64,000 nt of DNA from Fragilaria crotonensis (GCA_022925895.1 JAKSYS010000174.1:1-64000), one strand, 5' to 3'; numbered from the stretch's first letter, positions 1 through 11,779 are shown. Notes: a model not told the origin generated them from the sequence alone. Translations and numbers: made by a program.

Positions 1-5
1 TCACC

Positions 6-941
6 ATGCTTGTCGTTACCGCTTCTCATCACCTGTCGGCTGCTGCCGTCATTCGAAAATATGCCATTCGCTCCTTTTCCAGCGTTTCGGGAAGAGGTGC
101 GGATGGTCCTTTTGGAAAAGACAACATTCTTCCGGTACGTCAGTGATCAAGGTCACAAGGTTTCTGTTGTCAGCACTCAGCACTGATCATTCCTTCGTTC
201 TACCTGCTACTCGTACCGTGGTACTACACCCAACTGTACCACTACGGATGATGTACACTACTAAAGTACCGTGCACCGTGCACTCTTCCCAGTAGTGTGT
301 CGAATTGAAATCAGTGTTTTGTATGAACAGTACACTGAACAGCGACCATGATTTCCAAGCCTGTCTCACATCTCACCCCTAATAATCGTTGCACTGTATT
401 GGATCTACCAACAACCAATCAATCTATTTGTCATTCACAACAGACATCCTTTACAGAGATTTTGGACCGTTCCTCTCAAATCTTTTTTCTCACGGAAATT
501 GCGCGCGCGTTTTGGCTCTGCACCGAAGTCGCTTTGAAACCAAAGGTTACCATCAATTATCCCTACGAAAAGGGATATCTCAGTCCCCGGTTCCGCGGAG
601 AACACGCGCTGCGACGCTACCCCTCGGGCGAAGAACGCTGCATTGCGTGCAAGCTGTGCGAAGCGGCCTGTCCGGCCCAGGCCATCACCATTGATGCCGA
701 AGAACGCGAGGACGGGGCGCGTCGGACGACTCGCTACGACATTGACATGACCAAATGCATTTATTGCGGCTTTTGTCAAGAAGCGTGTCCGGTCGATGCC
801 ATTGTTGAGGGTCCCAATTACGAATTTGCGACCGAGACGCACGAAGAACTACTCTACGATAAGGAGAAGCTCTTGAGCAATGGTGACAAGTGGGAAGTGC
901 TCATTGCCAAGAATCTCATGAGTGAGCATCTTTATCGTTAA
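6..941 (+). CDS. NDUFS8: NADH:ubiquinone oxidoreductase 23-kDa (TYKY) subunit, two exons
   Basis: Subunit of mitochondrial complex I carrying two 4Fe-4S clusters on the electron path to ubiquinone. Exon 1 (6-134, 43 codons) starts with a typical matrix-targeting leader: no acidic residues in the first 30 positions, several Arg, and the stretch [10 protein letters not shown]. It ends at a GTACGT donor. Exon 2 starts after CAG at 444 in the same phase, giving a 309-nt intron. Exon 2 encodes [33 protein letters not shown] and two cluster motifs, [12 protein letters not shown] and [12 protein letters not shown], then the family ending [14 protein letters not shown], with a TAA stop at 939-941. 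All eight cluster cysteines are present. The ATG at 348 lies inside the intron and gives a poor N-terminus, so the spliced start at 6 is preferred. The frame is intact. Confidence 0.9.
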
Positions 942-1274
942 CTCATGTGATCATACATTTTGGACAAGATTATCAACCCACATGGGCCGGACGGGTCATT
1001 ACTCAGATTTCGCTCCAGCGGTGGTTTTTTTTGTTGTAGCAGGATGACATCGTAACGCGAAACCCAAAATAAGTATTGACATGTATATGTACATCAAATG
1101 CGTTAGCATCGGTAATCAGTATCCTGTACTGGTATGTATTGTGGAACCTAGGATACAACCGGTATGGCCATACCTTTGCTGCGCTGTCGTAATGTTTGGC
1201 CTCCTCCACACTTCACACTCCACACTCCACACAACTCGTATCCGGATTGCAAAGGCCCGGCGCGAACTTAATTG
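942..1274. other. Intergenic, no feature recognised
   Basis: About 330 bases between the NDUFS8 stop and the phosphodiesterase relic. No coding similarity, RNA gene or clear repeat was seen. Confidence 0.5.
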
Positions 1275-1650
1275 GAGGAAGACGTGAATCGCAAGGCAGC
1301 CATAGTCATTGAGCACATCATTCAGGCATCTGACGTTGCACACACTATGCAGCATTGGCACGTTTTCTGTAGGTGGGACGAAAACTTGTACCATGAAATG
1401 TACGCAGCCTATTTGGCGGGTCGATCGAACAAGGACCCTTCGGTCGATTGGTACGAAAGTGAAATTGGTTTCTTTGATCACTATGTAATCCCGTTAGCGA
1501 GGAAGCTCAAGGAATGTGGCGTCTTCGGCGTTTCAAGTGATGAGTATCTACAGGTACGCTTTGGCGAACCGCCAAGAGTGGGCCAGTAAGGGCGAGCAGG
1601 TTACGAAGGAGATGATAGCTCGGCGGATTCAAAACTATGGTTACGAGAAG
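1275..1650 (+). pseudogene. Relic of a cyclic-nucleotide phosphodiesterase (PDEase I) domain
   Basis: The translation from 1275 reads as the C-terminal half of a class I cyclic-nucleotide phosphodiesterase: RKAAIVIEHIIQASDVAHTM, then WYESEIGFFDHYVIPLARKL and CGVFGVSSDEYL. The Asp in ASDVAHTM corresponds to a metal ligand of the HD fold. In diatoms this domain usually sits at the C-terminus of membrane guanylate/adenylate cyclases (established knowledge). The frame shifts by one base near 1551, after which YALANRQEWASKGEQV resumes. A stop lies just upstream of the homologous part, and neither the cyclase domain nor the first half of the phosphodiesterase is present nearby. It is therefore a fragment, not a working gene. 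Confidence 0.7.
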
Positions 1651-2704
1651 CCTGAGCGAATCAGCCCAGAAACTGCATCGCCAGTGCAGCGTCGAGCGAG
1701 TCCTCGTTCCGGTAACAATGAGTGTACCGACGCCAAAACAGTTGTTTGCCATCGTCCGCACAGTTGTAACCCAGATCTGCTCCCAGCCAAATACTCAACA
1801 CCGTACTCTTTTCCATTCCCTATGTACATTTTGTTCGAGTGGATTCTGAGAACACTGAGTACCATACCGCTGCTTTGACGTCGTTGCTCAATACGTGGGT
1901 TGAATAGACCTTGGAAGCTTTTTTCAGATGAGGATGTACATTCCGCATGATCGACAGATCCGATAGGATGGCTCTGCTAGCGGTTATTGCCGTTCATCGA
2001 CAGGGGATGACGCTTCCACAAACCAACACGATTGCATGCTGTGTTGAGTTAAACAATATTAACTTCCAATGCTGCTGTTGCACATAAACGAATACAAATT
2101 GATAGATTCTGAGGTTTCGACTCCTGGCGAACGGCAGTACACTTCGCCTTGGTCATGGCATCAAGCCGACGAAGGATATTCATGAGACGACTAGTACTGT
2201 AGCACCATGTACCATGTACTATAGTAGTAGTAGTAGCCGTACAGTACAATTGAATTAACACACGAGGGTCGAGGGTGCAGTTCGCATATTGACGACTCAG
2301 CCAGTCACCCGTCACTCACTTCAGGAACTTCGACAGAGGACGGAGGAGACGATGATGACGTCAGGGCGAGCCTCTGAGTTTGACATGGAGTGATGCCTTC
2401 TGCCTTCGTCGAAAATTCTTGACAGAACAATACTGTGCTGCAGTACCCATATACTGTAGGAGATTGAAATACCTGCTACTACAGTATGGTCGTTTCTACG
2501 TCACTGTCGTACTGTAGGACCTGCTCATGAACCCATCCACGATCACACTGTCACACACCACCACAGACCTTCCTCATCTTCCGACTTCATTCGTCAGAAT
2601 TCAGCCGTCGTACTTCGAACTTCGATAAAGATCCTCTATATTCACCTCAGCACTTCATCACAGCCGCAGTCCATTCTCTTCAGTCAACGTATAAGATACA
2701 CGCG
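1651..2704. other. Intergenic, with a short TAG microsatellite
   Basis: A gene-free kilobase before Lon. A (TAG)5 run lies at about 2222-2236, and GTAC-containing palindromic words are common. The 5' leader and promoter of Lon should lie in the last few hundred bases, but no motif can be assigned. Confidence 0.45.
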
Positions 2705-5581
2705 ATGATACTTAAAGTACTTCACTCTCATGCTGCTGGTATGCCCGTTCAACGACAAATGATGATGATGAGGATGATGAGACGACGGCAGTGTTTCTCA
2801 TCACCTTCGTTTCAAAGTGGCCGCTTCTTCAGCGGTAGCGCTGGTGCTAGCACAGTCGCTGGATTGGAAGTCCCTTTTGAATTGTCTGGGGATTCAGCTC
2901 CTCGATATCCCAATTTGTTGGCCCTTCCTGTTGTCTCGCAACCTATTTTCCCAATGAGACCCAAAGTGATCATCTTGCGAGACCAAGCGACGATTGCAGC
3001 CGTAGAAAAAGTTGGATACGTTGGCGTGTTTCTGCGTAAGAGATATCCGAAAGGCGTCACGGAGGGTGGCGTTATCCTCGACAAGCCAGAAATCATAACG
3101 GAGAGGAGTGATCTCTACACTGTAGGAACATTCTGTAAGCTGCAGAAAATCAACGCTTCTCCTGACAATCACGATACCAGGGATGAACCCACTTTCGTTG
3201 ATGATTCGGAAGCAGAAACGACGTCTACGACTCCTCACGCGTATTGGCTGATGGGGAAGCGACGAATTAACTTGACGTCCATTGATTCTGTTGGGCCACC
3301 CATTGATGTCACAGTGTCTCATTGGGATCGCCTCGAATATATTAGCAACGACACCATCAAGGCACTATCCAACGACTCTTGACCATGACCCGCGAACTTT
3401 CAAAAGAAAGTGCCTTGTTTCGAGAATCCATGTCTTGGTACCCTTCGCGCATTGATGCCAGCGACCCTTACCGATTGGCTGATTTTTGTGCCTCCATCGT
3501 GACACACGCCAGTCCTGAAGATTTGCAAGCCGTCTTGGAAGAAGAAGACGCCGAAATGCGGTTACATCGAGCGTTGCTTTTGTTGATTAAGGACAAGGAA
3601 GTCGCCAAGGTGCAGCAAGAAATTGCTGCCAAGATAGGACAAGCCAACAGTGAAAGTCATCGAAAACACTTCCTCCGACAGCAGCTCGATGTTATTAAGG
3701 GAATGCTCGGGATTGACCAAAAAGACAAGGAGGCATTTCTAAACTCGCTACGCAAGCAACTTTCAGAATGGCCGGCGGTTCCTGCTGAAGTCCAACAAGT
3801 TATCGATAAGGAAATGGAGAGATTCGATAGCATGGAGGCGAGCTCATCGGAGTACACTGTGTCCCGTACCTACTTGGATTGGCTTTGTTCTCTACCCTGG
3901 GGAAAATGAGTCCTGATAACTTTGATCTCCATGCAGCTCGAAAATTCTGACCGGGATCATTATGGTATGGATGATGTTAAGGACACTATCATGGAATTCA
4001 TCGCTGTCGGCAAGCTCAAGGGTTCGGTACAGGGCAAGATTATTTGCCTTGTGGGCCCGCCTGGGGTAGGAAAGACGAGTGTTGCAAAAAGTATTGCCAG
4101 TGCCCTTGGTCGAGAATTCTTTCGATTCAGTGTCGGTGGCTTGACTGATACTAGTGAAGTCCGAGGCCATCGACGAACGTATGTCGGCGCGTTGCCAGGA
4201 AAGTTGATCCAAGGGTTGAAGCTCGCAGGTTCGATGAACCCATTAGTGCTGATCGATGAGATTGACAAGATTGGCCAGGGGGTGAGAGGCAATCCCGGCC
4301 ATGCACTGTTGGAAGTGTTGGACCCCAACCAGAACTCCAGTTTTGTGGATCAGTATTTAGATGTTCCTGTGGACATGAGCAACGTGTTGTTTGTTTGCAC
4401 CGCCAATACCTTGGAAACGATTCCTGGTCCTCTATTAGATCGCATGGAGATTTTCCAGCTTTCAGGTTATGATTCACCAGAGAAGGTGGCTATCGCTGAG
4501 CAGTACTTGATTCCAAAATCAATGACGGAATCGGGACTCATCGCAAAGAACGAGGAAGTACCTCCGGCTGAAGGGGATGCTCCGAAGGAGAAGGTTGACG
4601 ACGAAAGTACATCGCCACCTCCACTCTATACGCGTGCTGAAATTGTGCCAGAATCACTAGCGATTGATAAAAGCGCTATCGAAACATTGGTGCGATGGTA
4701 TGCTCGTGAAGCGGGGGTGCGCAATTTGGCGAACTACATTGACAAGATTACGAGAAAACTCGCACTCCAGTTGGTTGCCGAGGAAGAAGGTACCAAATTG
4801 AACGACAAGAGTTCCAGAAAGTCCGATTCTTGGAATGTGACAGAAGACAACCTTGCTGAATACGTGGGGAAACCAATCTTTACTAGTGATCGAATGTACG
4901 AAAAAGATCCACTTCCAAATGGTAAGAGAGGTTTCCTCGATTCATGATTCTTGTCTTTATTTTTGTGTTGCTCACATTCTTGGTCCATCTTCAAAATACT
5001 AGGAATTGTTATGGGACTGGCGTACACACCCATGGGGGGATCGGCATTGTACATTGAAACACAAGCCATTCGACGCGGTCTGGACGATGACAACAAACGC
5101 CGCGGTGGTGGGACTCTCAAGGTGACTGGTCATTTGGGCGATGTGATGAAAGAATCGTCGACGATTGCGTATACGGTGGCGAGGGCGCGACTGGCACAAT
5201 TGGACCCAACGAACAAGTTCTTTGATGAGAATGACATTCATTTGCATGTACCAGAAGGTGCCACACGCAAGGGATGGGCCATCCGCAGGAGCTGCCATGG
5301 TAACGTCGATGCTGTCTTTGGCGTTAGATGTTCCCGTTCGAGCCGATCTGGCCATGACTGGAGAGATTTCTCTGACTGGCAAAGTGTTACCCATTGGAGG
5401 TGTCAAGGAGAAGACCATGGCTGCGCGTCGTGCCGGTATAACTTGCATGTTGCTTCCAACCGCGAACCAGCGCGATTGGGACGAGCTAGCATCATATTTG
5501 AAAGAGGGAGTTGACGTGCATTTCGCCGACGATTACGATTCTGTTCGGCAGGTTGCCTTTACGCGGGATCCAGTGACGTGA
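2705..5581 (+). CDS. LONP1: Mitochondrial Lon protease (LONP1 type), frame broken by four small indels
   Basis: ATP-dependent matrix protease that degrades damaged proteins. The start at 2705 gives a Met/Arg-rich targeting leader, followed by the Lon N-terminal domain ([26 protein letters not shown]). The AAA+ domain follows: Walker [10 protein letters not shown] near 4055, Walker [10 protein letters not shown] near 4245, and sensor region FVCTAN. The peptidase domain carries the catalytic Ser in DGPSAG (5282-5284) and Lys in TGKVLPIGG (5381-5383). A clean intron spans 4922-5002 (GTAAGA to CTAG), joining PNG to [12 protein letters not shown]. Single-base frame changes occur near 3378, 3905, 3953 and 5266: three are apparent deletions, one within an A-run, and one is an extra G. 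Every conserved block lies in order across the breaks, so either this is a young pseudogene or the assembly has indel errors. Confidence 0.85.
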
Positions 5582-5954
5582 GCCATGCTGGTATAGAAAT
5601 TGATAGAATTTTTACTCCGGGCAAAGTCGCAAGCGTCTACGTGAAAACCTAGTATTATTTCTACGAGGAAAAAGAGCACAACTAGTACAATGAAAGAGAG
5701 GGCCTCCGAGCCCTCTCACCTCCGTCCGCCACTTGATTCCCTCACCTTCAACAGCAACAATCATTCAAGCCATGCTGCAATGCAGAGGAACCAGCAGAAC
5801 GATGGAAAAGCTGAAAGATTTGATGCCCCCCTTTTCCAGCCATTGCTCACATCCTACATGCAAATCCAGTACTTTTTCTACGACGTTGAAATTCTCTGTA
5901 CCTTGCTCCCGTGGTGCTCTCGAGTGATCCGTAACAATCCAGTGATTTCTGATT
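5582..5954. other. Lon 3' flank, no further gene recognised
   Basis: Sequence between the Lon stop and the minisatellite. The open frames here (from 5690 and 6057) owe their length to the downstream 15-bp repeats and show no protein similarity that I recognise. Confidence 0.4.
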
Positions 5955-6393
5955 CCTACCGTACCGTGCACACCTCTACCAAACCACATAGTACTGCGCA
6001 ACGAGACTCTACCGCTCAAAACTCTCCTATGCAATCAATTCGGGAGTCCTCGTACTGTGCTGTCCGCCACCAACGCGCCATTTCCTACCGCGCAGTCTCT
6101 TCTTACCGTGCCATTACTGACAGTGCAATCTTCTACCGTGCATCAACCTACCGTGCAATCCTCTACCGTGCAATCCTCTCCCGTGCAATCCTCTACCGTG
6201 CAATCCTCTACCGTGCAATCCCCTACCGTGCAACCTCCTACCGCGCAACCTCCTATCGTGCAACCTCCTACCGTGCAATCCCCTACAATGCTCCCTACTA
6301 CCATGCTACCTTCTACAGTGCAATCCTTACTGTGCAAAAATTCTACCGTAACATCCTCTACCATGCAACCTCCTACCGTGCAAATGCAGTTCC
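5955..6393 (+). repeat. 15-bp minisatellite (unit close to CAATCCTCTACCGTG)
   Basis: Tandem 15-base units are best preserved at about 6120-6300 and degenerate towards both ends, with substitutions such as CAACCTCCTACCGTG. Because 15 is a multiple of three, several frames stay open across the array and translate as pentapeptide repeats (TVQSS or YRAIL in different frames). I read it as a noncoding array between Lon and NSE4. Confidence 0.8.
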
Positions 6394-6485
6394 AAATGCA
6401 AGTTTATCTCCCGAAGACCGAAATCTTTCCCCATTATAGCCACCCACCCTATCATGCATGGATGTGTGGTGATGATGTGTTGTGA

Positions 6486-7002
6486 GTGTTTCTGAGTGGC
6501 CCCAGAAGGGGCATTTTCTACTACTGGACGCTATCACTTCGGAGGTAGTATCTAGTCGTGTGGGTCGACCGCCCCGTAGTGAGCGAAGCGGCAGCACGTT
6601 AAATTGATATTTAGTTTTTTTTTTTTGGTATAGAAATTGATGAATGAGAACGACTGATCAGATACCGTTTCTTCTGCATGGTCCTGGTTTGATGCAAGAA
6701 TTCAGGGGCGCGATGAAAGAAAGCGCGAATACCTTTTGTACTCCAGACTCGGGAGTACTTGGATTGTTTCATTAGTCATTAGAATTTGATAACCTCCAAA
6801 CCAATATAAAAAGTTACATGCGCGAGGAATTCATAACGCACTGTCGTTCTTGCGATAGACGATGGATGCGTGGTTGCGAATTGCGATGCTAGGTTTGAGT
6901 ACCACATACTCAATTGACCCCGGTTGTGCTGTTACCGTGACATGACTAGCAACTAGCAAATACCAAGTTTGATGGCAAAACAAAAGCTCGAAATAGGTTA
7001 AT
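6486..7002. other. Intergenic, downstream of NSE4
   Basis: About 500 bases between the minisatellite and the NSE4 stop codon, containing a T9-10 run near 6616. It should include the NSE4 3' UTR. No other feature was recognised. Confidence 0.4.
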
Positions 7003-8130
7003 CTACGACGACACCGATCGCTGCGACGAAGGCTGCAGGCGAGAGCCATGTTTGGATCCAGTTCGATGAGGCACTAGACTCTTTGTGACGTTGTAAGTTT
7101 CCGAAAGACGACGCCAGTCTCTCATGTTGATTGATATAATGGACTGGCGACATGGCCGGTGGTCGGCGACTTGAGGATGCGGTTGTACCATTGGCCCCTT
7201 GTCGTTGGTCTTGTAAATGGATGCTCTGCCTTCTTTGAGAAGAAACGAGAAATGAAAAATGTTTTCGACTGTTTGTGTGAACGACTTTGGGTTGAAGAGG
7301 TACTCAATCGCGCCAACCTCTCCGACTCGCTGACGCTTTTCCGGTTCGAGTTCATCCAAATTGCATTCCTCAGCGAGACGTTTGCGTTCTTCTTTCGACT
7401 TCTTAGTGAGAACATCTGACACCGTTCGAATGTTTTGCTCTACCGCTGATAGTTTATCAGCATCCTTTTCTTGTATTTTGACCTCTTCTGGTTTCTCCTC
7501 TTCCTCGTTGTCACTGTCGCTCTGTTTGTTGCGACGTTCCGCTTTTTTTCGTTCTTTTGGTGTATAATCTGAATGGAGAGGCCCAGCCAAAAACTTGATA
7601 TTCGAGGGGAGGGCGTTGAAGCAAACGCCAACTTCCGCTCCAAGCTTCCTCCAGTCAAACGCACGATTCGAAGATAGTTTCGTTTTAAGTTTGGTGCAGA
7701 ACCGAATGGCATCATAGCGAGGAACCTGCGTGGAGAAGGATTAGAGACACATTCGTGCACCTCCTCGTGCTTCAATACAGCATTGACTCGTTGAATCCTA
7801 TCATCGACTCACCTCCACCAACTTATCCACTTGCCTCGCCGCACGAGTCGCCAAAAAGTCTAAATTATCTCCATCCAACACGGCCTCCCGTGTATACCTG
7901 ACTTGATCCCAAAGTATATTATTCTTGTGACGCATCTTCTCAAACTTGGAGGAGGTTGCGTCTGCCAATTCATCCGCATTATCTTGAATCTTTTTGTTCA
8001 ATTCTCGGAGGGATTGCCGCAATTCGCGACGTTGGGCATCGGTTTGTCCCGAATTCTCCATGACGGAAAGACGCTGCTTACGCCGATTCGACGCAGCACC
8101 TTCCGATGGAACACCTACTGCTTTTGGCAT
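7003..8130 (-). CDS. NSE4: SMC5-SMC6 complex kleisin NSE4, two exons, intact
   Basis: NSE4 is the kleisin that bridges the SMC5 and SMC6 heads in the nucleus and acts in DNA repair. Exon 1 (8130-7813, 106 codons) encodes a basic start, then RELRQSLRELNKKIQDNADE and DNLDFLATRAARQVDKLVE. The donor is GTGAGT, the intron is 87 nt (7812-7726), and the acceptor is CGCAG. Exon 2 (7725-7003) begins VPRYDAIRFCTKL. It carries GAEVGVCFNALPSNIKFLAG, an acidic/basic linker, the C-terminal winged-helix region (NPKSFTQTVENIFHFSFLLK) and the family ending INMRDWRRLSETYNV with LVPHRTGSK. The total is 347 aa, close to other NSE4 proteins. The frame is intact and both splice sites are canonical. This is the full-length parent of two truncated copies near 38-39 kb and 52-53 kb. 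Confidence 0.88.
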
Positions 8131-9190
8131 TGTTTTCTTTTTGATGGAATATGAGGTTCAGGATGATTAATGAACGATGAACGTTCGATGATTGTTGATA
8201 CAATTATATCGATTGGCACAAATTCACACCCTCCTTTATCAAATGAGACAGGTGCGGTACGCTGCTGGACGTTAGGAATGGGTTCTTCGCTGTGGTGCGC
8301 CAAGGTTTGAATCGGCATCTACGGACATGCAGTACCTGAGCCACCGTAGACATTCAATTCCTTAGTCCCTGTGTTCCCGGTTGTAGCATCTGTTGCTGTA
8401 GTAATGTGTACAGTACTAGTACCACCTGTAAGGGAGGCACGAAGTTGTACACTTGATGGGTGTATTCATACAGTGTACAGTGTACAACTCATTTGGAGTA
8501 TTGGCGAAACCTATAGCAATGGATGTTACGAATGTTCATCATAATAAAATGTTTATTAATTTTCTCATGACTAAATATCGGTAATGAGTGCTCGAGTACG
8601 CTACTGAGGGACATGTACCGTACGTCGCGATACCGTTCCAAAAACCATACAGTAGATATCCTCCATTACAGTACAGAACTCCAGTGCTGCAATTGCTACT
8701 CCAGTACTCTCTCAGTTAGTTTCCTTACTAGTATATGTCTTTGGGCTTATTTCTTTCCCATCAAATTAAAAGTCATCAAAAAATCAACGAAGAGCTCTCC
8801 AATCACATAACAAATAAGTGTTGCCTTAACATTCCTTAAAATCAAACTTTATCATGAAGACTTGACCCAAAATCACTTTTCCAGTACTACTAGATTTTAC
8901 TCCCCCGCAATTATTCCTCATGCATGCATGCCTTCTGGGGTCTATCAGTAGATCCCTGCTTGGCATGAAGTCAAGCCATGAACAATCAAGGCATTAGAAG
9001 AACAGTAAAGTCAACATGGTAGCATTTGGCATCAACTAAACAACTGCCCTACACTCCAATACCTGGCTGGTAGCTCTCGACAGAAGCACTGCAGCTCTCA
9101 ACACACACCATAAGCAGATAAAGAATTCTCAATTGTTGACAACTATAATCAACTTGCATTTGCAAAAAGAATCAACTAGAAGGATACAAC

Positions 9191-9517
9191 TTTGTAAGCA
9201 TCCTCAGAAGCAACAACTGCTGCAATATGATAGCAGCCCTGCTGACATGTCAAGAAGGAATAGAGTAGATGAAGGCTGCCAACAGGCAGGATGATGAGAT
9301 TGACAATGCAGTGAGTTTTTTGGAGTGCCTATGTTGACTACAAAGATTGATAGTTGATAATTAACCATATTTGTAAGCATCAACAACCACAAGTGGCCCA
9401 TTTGCTGACATGTCAAGAAGAAATAGAATGGGAGGTTGTCAACAGGATGATGATGGGATCGGCAATGCAGGCAGTGTTTTGGGAGTGCCTTTGATGAGTA
9501 CAAAAGATTGACACTTG
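9191..9517. repeat. Degenerate tandem duplication, about 170-bp unit
   Basis: Two units start at TTTGTAAGCATC (9191 and 9370). Each continues through CTGACATGTCAAGAAG, a GGATGATGA stretch, and GAGTGCCT shortly before a TACAAA...GATTGA end. Identity is visibly imperfect, so the duplication is old. Confidence 0.7.
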
Positions 9518-9704
9518 AAAATGAACCAGCATATGAAGAGGCTGTTAAGTTGCACCTTCTTCTTGTGGTGAACGTGCCAAATGAGGAGGGTCAGCATTTA
9601 AGGTAACATGGTAGTAAGAAGACGTGCTGGCATCAACCACCAGGACTACCAATGGTGGTGACCAATACAACAGTTGCAGATGTTGGTGGAATCTACTTGC
9701 TTTT

Positions 9705-10105
9705 AATTCACAAAATAGTGATGCCTACAAGAATCATTATGTTGTTCTGGGATCCCAATTATTGCTGGTGAGCTTGTACTAGTAGAGTCACAATAACCCA
9801 AAACCAGAGGAGACAAAAAAATTCAGACACTTCAGAGTTCAGAGTGAGGCTTAATCTTCAATCAATGGAATGGGACCAGTATTCAGTATCCATTGACTAA
9901 TTTACAAATTAGTGATGCCTGAAGTACTCGTAACTCTATGGAGATACCTGAGTACCATGAATTATATAAAGAAAATGTGTAAAATACAATAGCCCCAAGC
10001 TGAGGAAACAAAAAGTTGTGATTCCATTGCTTAGTCTAGGATCATCATCAATCAATCCAATTGGAGCAGAATTCATTGAGTTACAAACAAAATAGTGATG
10101 CCATA
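9705..10105 (+). repeat. Three spaced boxes ending in TAGTGATGCC
   Basis: ACAAAATAGTGATGCC (about 9709), ACAAATTAGTGATGCC (about 9903) and ACAAAATAGTGATGCC (about 10087) occur at spacings of roughly 185-195 bases. Related sequence precedes the last two (GAGGAGACAAAAA / GAGGAAACAAAAA and AATCAAT words). This suggests an old tandem array with a unit near 190 bp. Confidence 0.55.
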
Positions 10106-10553
10106 TTGATTGGCAACAGAGATGTTGAGTCATGTACGTGCACTGTCGCGAGCATACTAGGCCAATTTCGCCGAGTACATGTATCTGGTTTCTGTGCTCT
10201 GGTTGTTTTGGGTGTGTGTTGCACCGACAACACTTGTCATCAGATTTGCTGGTGTCTGGGTGTGAAGTAGCATGGGCGACAGTAGACTAGTACCACCAGG
10301 TTTAACAGCAGATTACCTGTCGACGGCACGAAAACGATGCATTAGACCCTGCACAGAGCACAGAGTACTTTACAAAGTTGTACACCCGGAGTGTACAAAA
10401 ATGTAATAGTACCTGAAGGACATTTGGCTCCAACCGCAATCAAAACACGGGATTAGTACCTGCAATGACCTTTCGGTACTTTACATTTTTTACACCCAAG
10501 TGTACAACCCTCCCCAAAAATTCCTACTCAAGTGTACAAATCGTACATTATAT

Positions 10554-10566
10554 CTGTTAATAGACA
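10554..10566. repeat. Target-site duplication of LINE A, 3' side
   Basis: CTGTTAATAGACA here and at 34594-34606. Between them lies LINE A with its two nested transposons. Confidence 0.75.
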
Positions 10567-10612
10567 AAAAAACTGAAAATCTAATTAACGTGCTGCGGCT
10601 GCATCCGACGTA

Positions 10613-10626
10613 CATCAGAAGGTGGG
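10613..10626 (+). repeat. T1 left terminal inverted repeat
   Basis: CATCAGAAGGTGGG, matching the reverse complement of 15825-15838. It is preceded by the TA duplication. Confidence 0.85.
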
Positions 10627-11147
10627 TTTTTGTATCACTGACAATATATGTTAACTATTTGTTAAGAAATTGTAATATGTTGCTTGAAGTCACGTATATG
10701 TTATCACTATTTGTATGTATTTAGTCATTCTATACTGCGACATTTCTCAGAGTCATATACTGTGGCAAAATATATTTATATTAAACCAATGTGTGTTACC
10801 TAGTAGCATCTATGCGTATAACTTACCTTAACAGTTGCAAATGTAACAATGTTTCTCTAAACATTTTTACTTTATACTGAATACATGTGGTAAGAGTATC
10901 GCATGTGGCTCATTAAATTGTTTGTTCTGAACAGACTCTAGATATTCATACGCCATATACATTTAAGCCATGTTTTTACGACCATCCATTGTTTGGTATT
11001 GGTTTGCGAAATTTTCAAGCTTTTGGTTTTGGGGGAGACGAGCATTTTATGAACCAACCATTTCTTGTCTCCTTCCAAATATACGCTTACGCATGAACAA
11101 AATTGTGATATTTTGTCTTAACTCCACACACACTCTCATCCAACAAG

Positions 11148-11770
11148 ATGGTAACACCTGATCATTGTACGGTTTGCAACAAGAGTTTCAAGAGACTTTT
11201 GCACCACCTTAATCAGAGTTTGGCATGTAAATCTCATTACATGGCAAGTGACAAAGCAGCAACAACAGTGCCCTCCATTGTATCAAACATCGGCCACGTG
11301 AAAACCGGTAATTTGTTGCAAGGTGGTACTTCTCGCACTTTCCGTCCAAATTTGAGTTCTCCTTTGTCCGATGGATTGCTTCCAGTATTGGAGAGTGGGG
11401 GAATTGCTGGAAAGGCCGACGATGAGCTGCGTGTTGAAGATGTCAACGAAGTCGATGACTACATTATGTTTGAAGACGACGGTATTCCCGAGCAAGGCGA
11501 TGCTGACGATCAAGACATTTCAGAAACTGAATCGGAGGAAGGTCCTGATCTCAGCGTTTTGGATTTGTACTTAAAACTGTTCAAGCTGCGAGCAAACCCG
11601 CTCGGTCTTGCGCGTTTTTCTCGGGAGGAAAGAGTCCAAATTGAGTTGTTGCAGCTTCTTAGGGATCTGAAGTGTCCTCTCAAAGCATTCACCCTAGTAC
11701 TTAAGTGGGCTGCTAAATCAAACGGGAGCGGCCATTCATTCCGTGAGGGATTTCAACCAACTCGTGAGAA
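11148..11770 (+). pseudogene. N-terminal fragment of the T-family transposase
   Basis: The ATG at 11148 opens with a Cys/His cluster, HCTVCNKSFKRLLHHLNQSL followed by ACKSH, probably a DNA-binding zinc finger. An acidic linker follows, then VQIELLQLLRDLKCPLKAFT and LVLKWAAKSNGSGHSF. This last block aligns closely with the start of the T2 transposase (PIELLQLLRDLKAPLKAFT). Homology stops at about QPTRE (near 11769), where the sequence switches abruptly to the antisense of the cargo gene, so the catalytic core is deleted. T1 supplies the N-terminus that T2 lacks. The family resembles Plavaka-type relatives of CACTA transposases; this rests on the T2 portion. Confidence 0.7.
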
Positions 11771-11779
11771 CGGTCCCGA

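Larger units (their letters stand above)
8131..10553. other. Gene-free region upstream of NSE4, up to the LINE A insertion site
   Basis: The first 300 bases (to about 8430) are the NSE4 5' flank and are copied with the truncated NSE4 genes. Beyond that the sequence is AT-rich, without a convincing coding frame, and contains the degenerate repeats listed separately. Words such as TGTACAGTACTAGTACC and paired GTGTACAA near 10380-10540 recur. LINE A inserted at the right edge. Confidence 0.5.

Noticed and set aside
3379-3960. Programmed frameshifting as the explanation of the Lon breaks
   Set aside because: The breaks are several, lack a common slippery sequence, and Lon is not known to use recoding.
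5690-6485. Repeat-containing protein gene
   Set aside because: Open frames exist only because the 15-bp unit is a multiple of three; there is no similarity or splice evidence.
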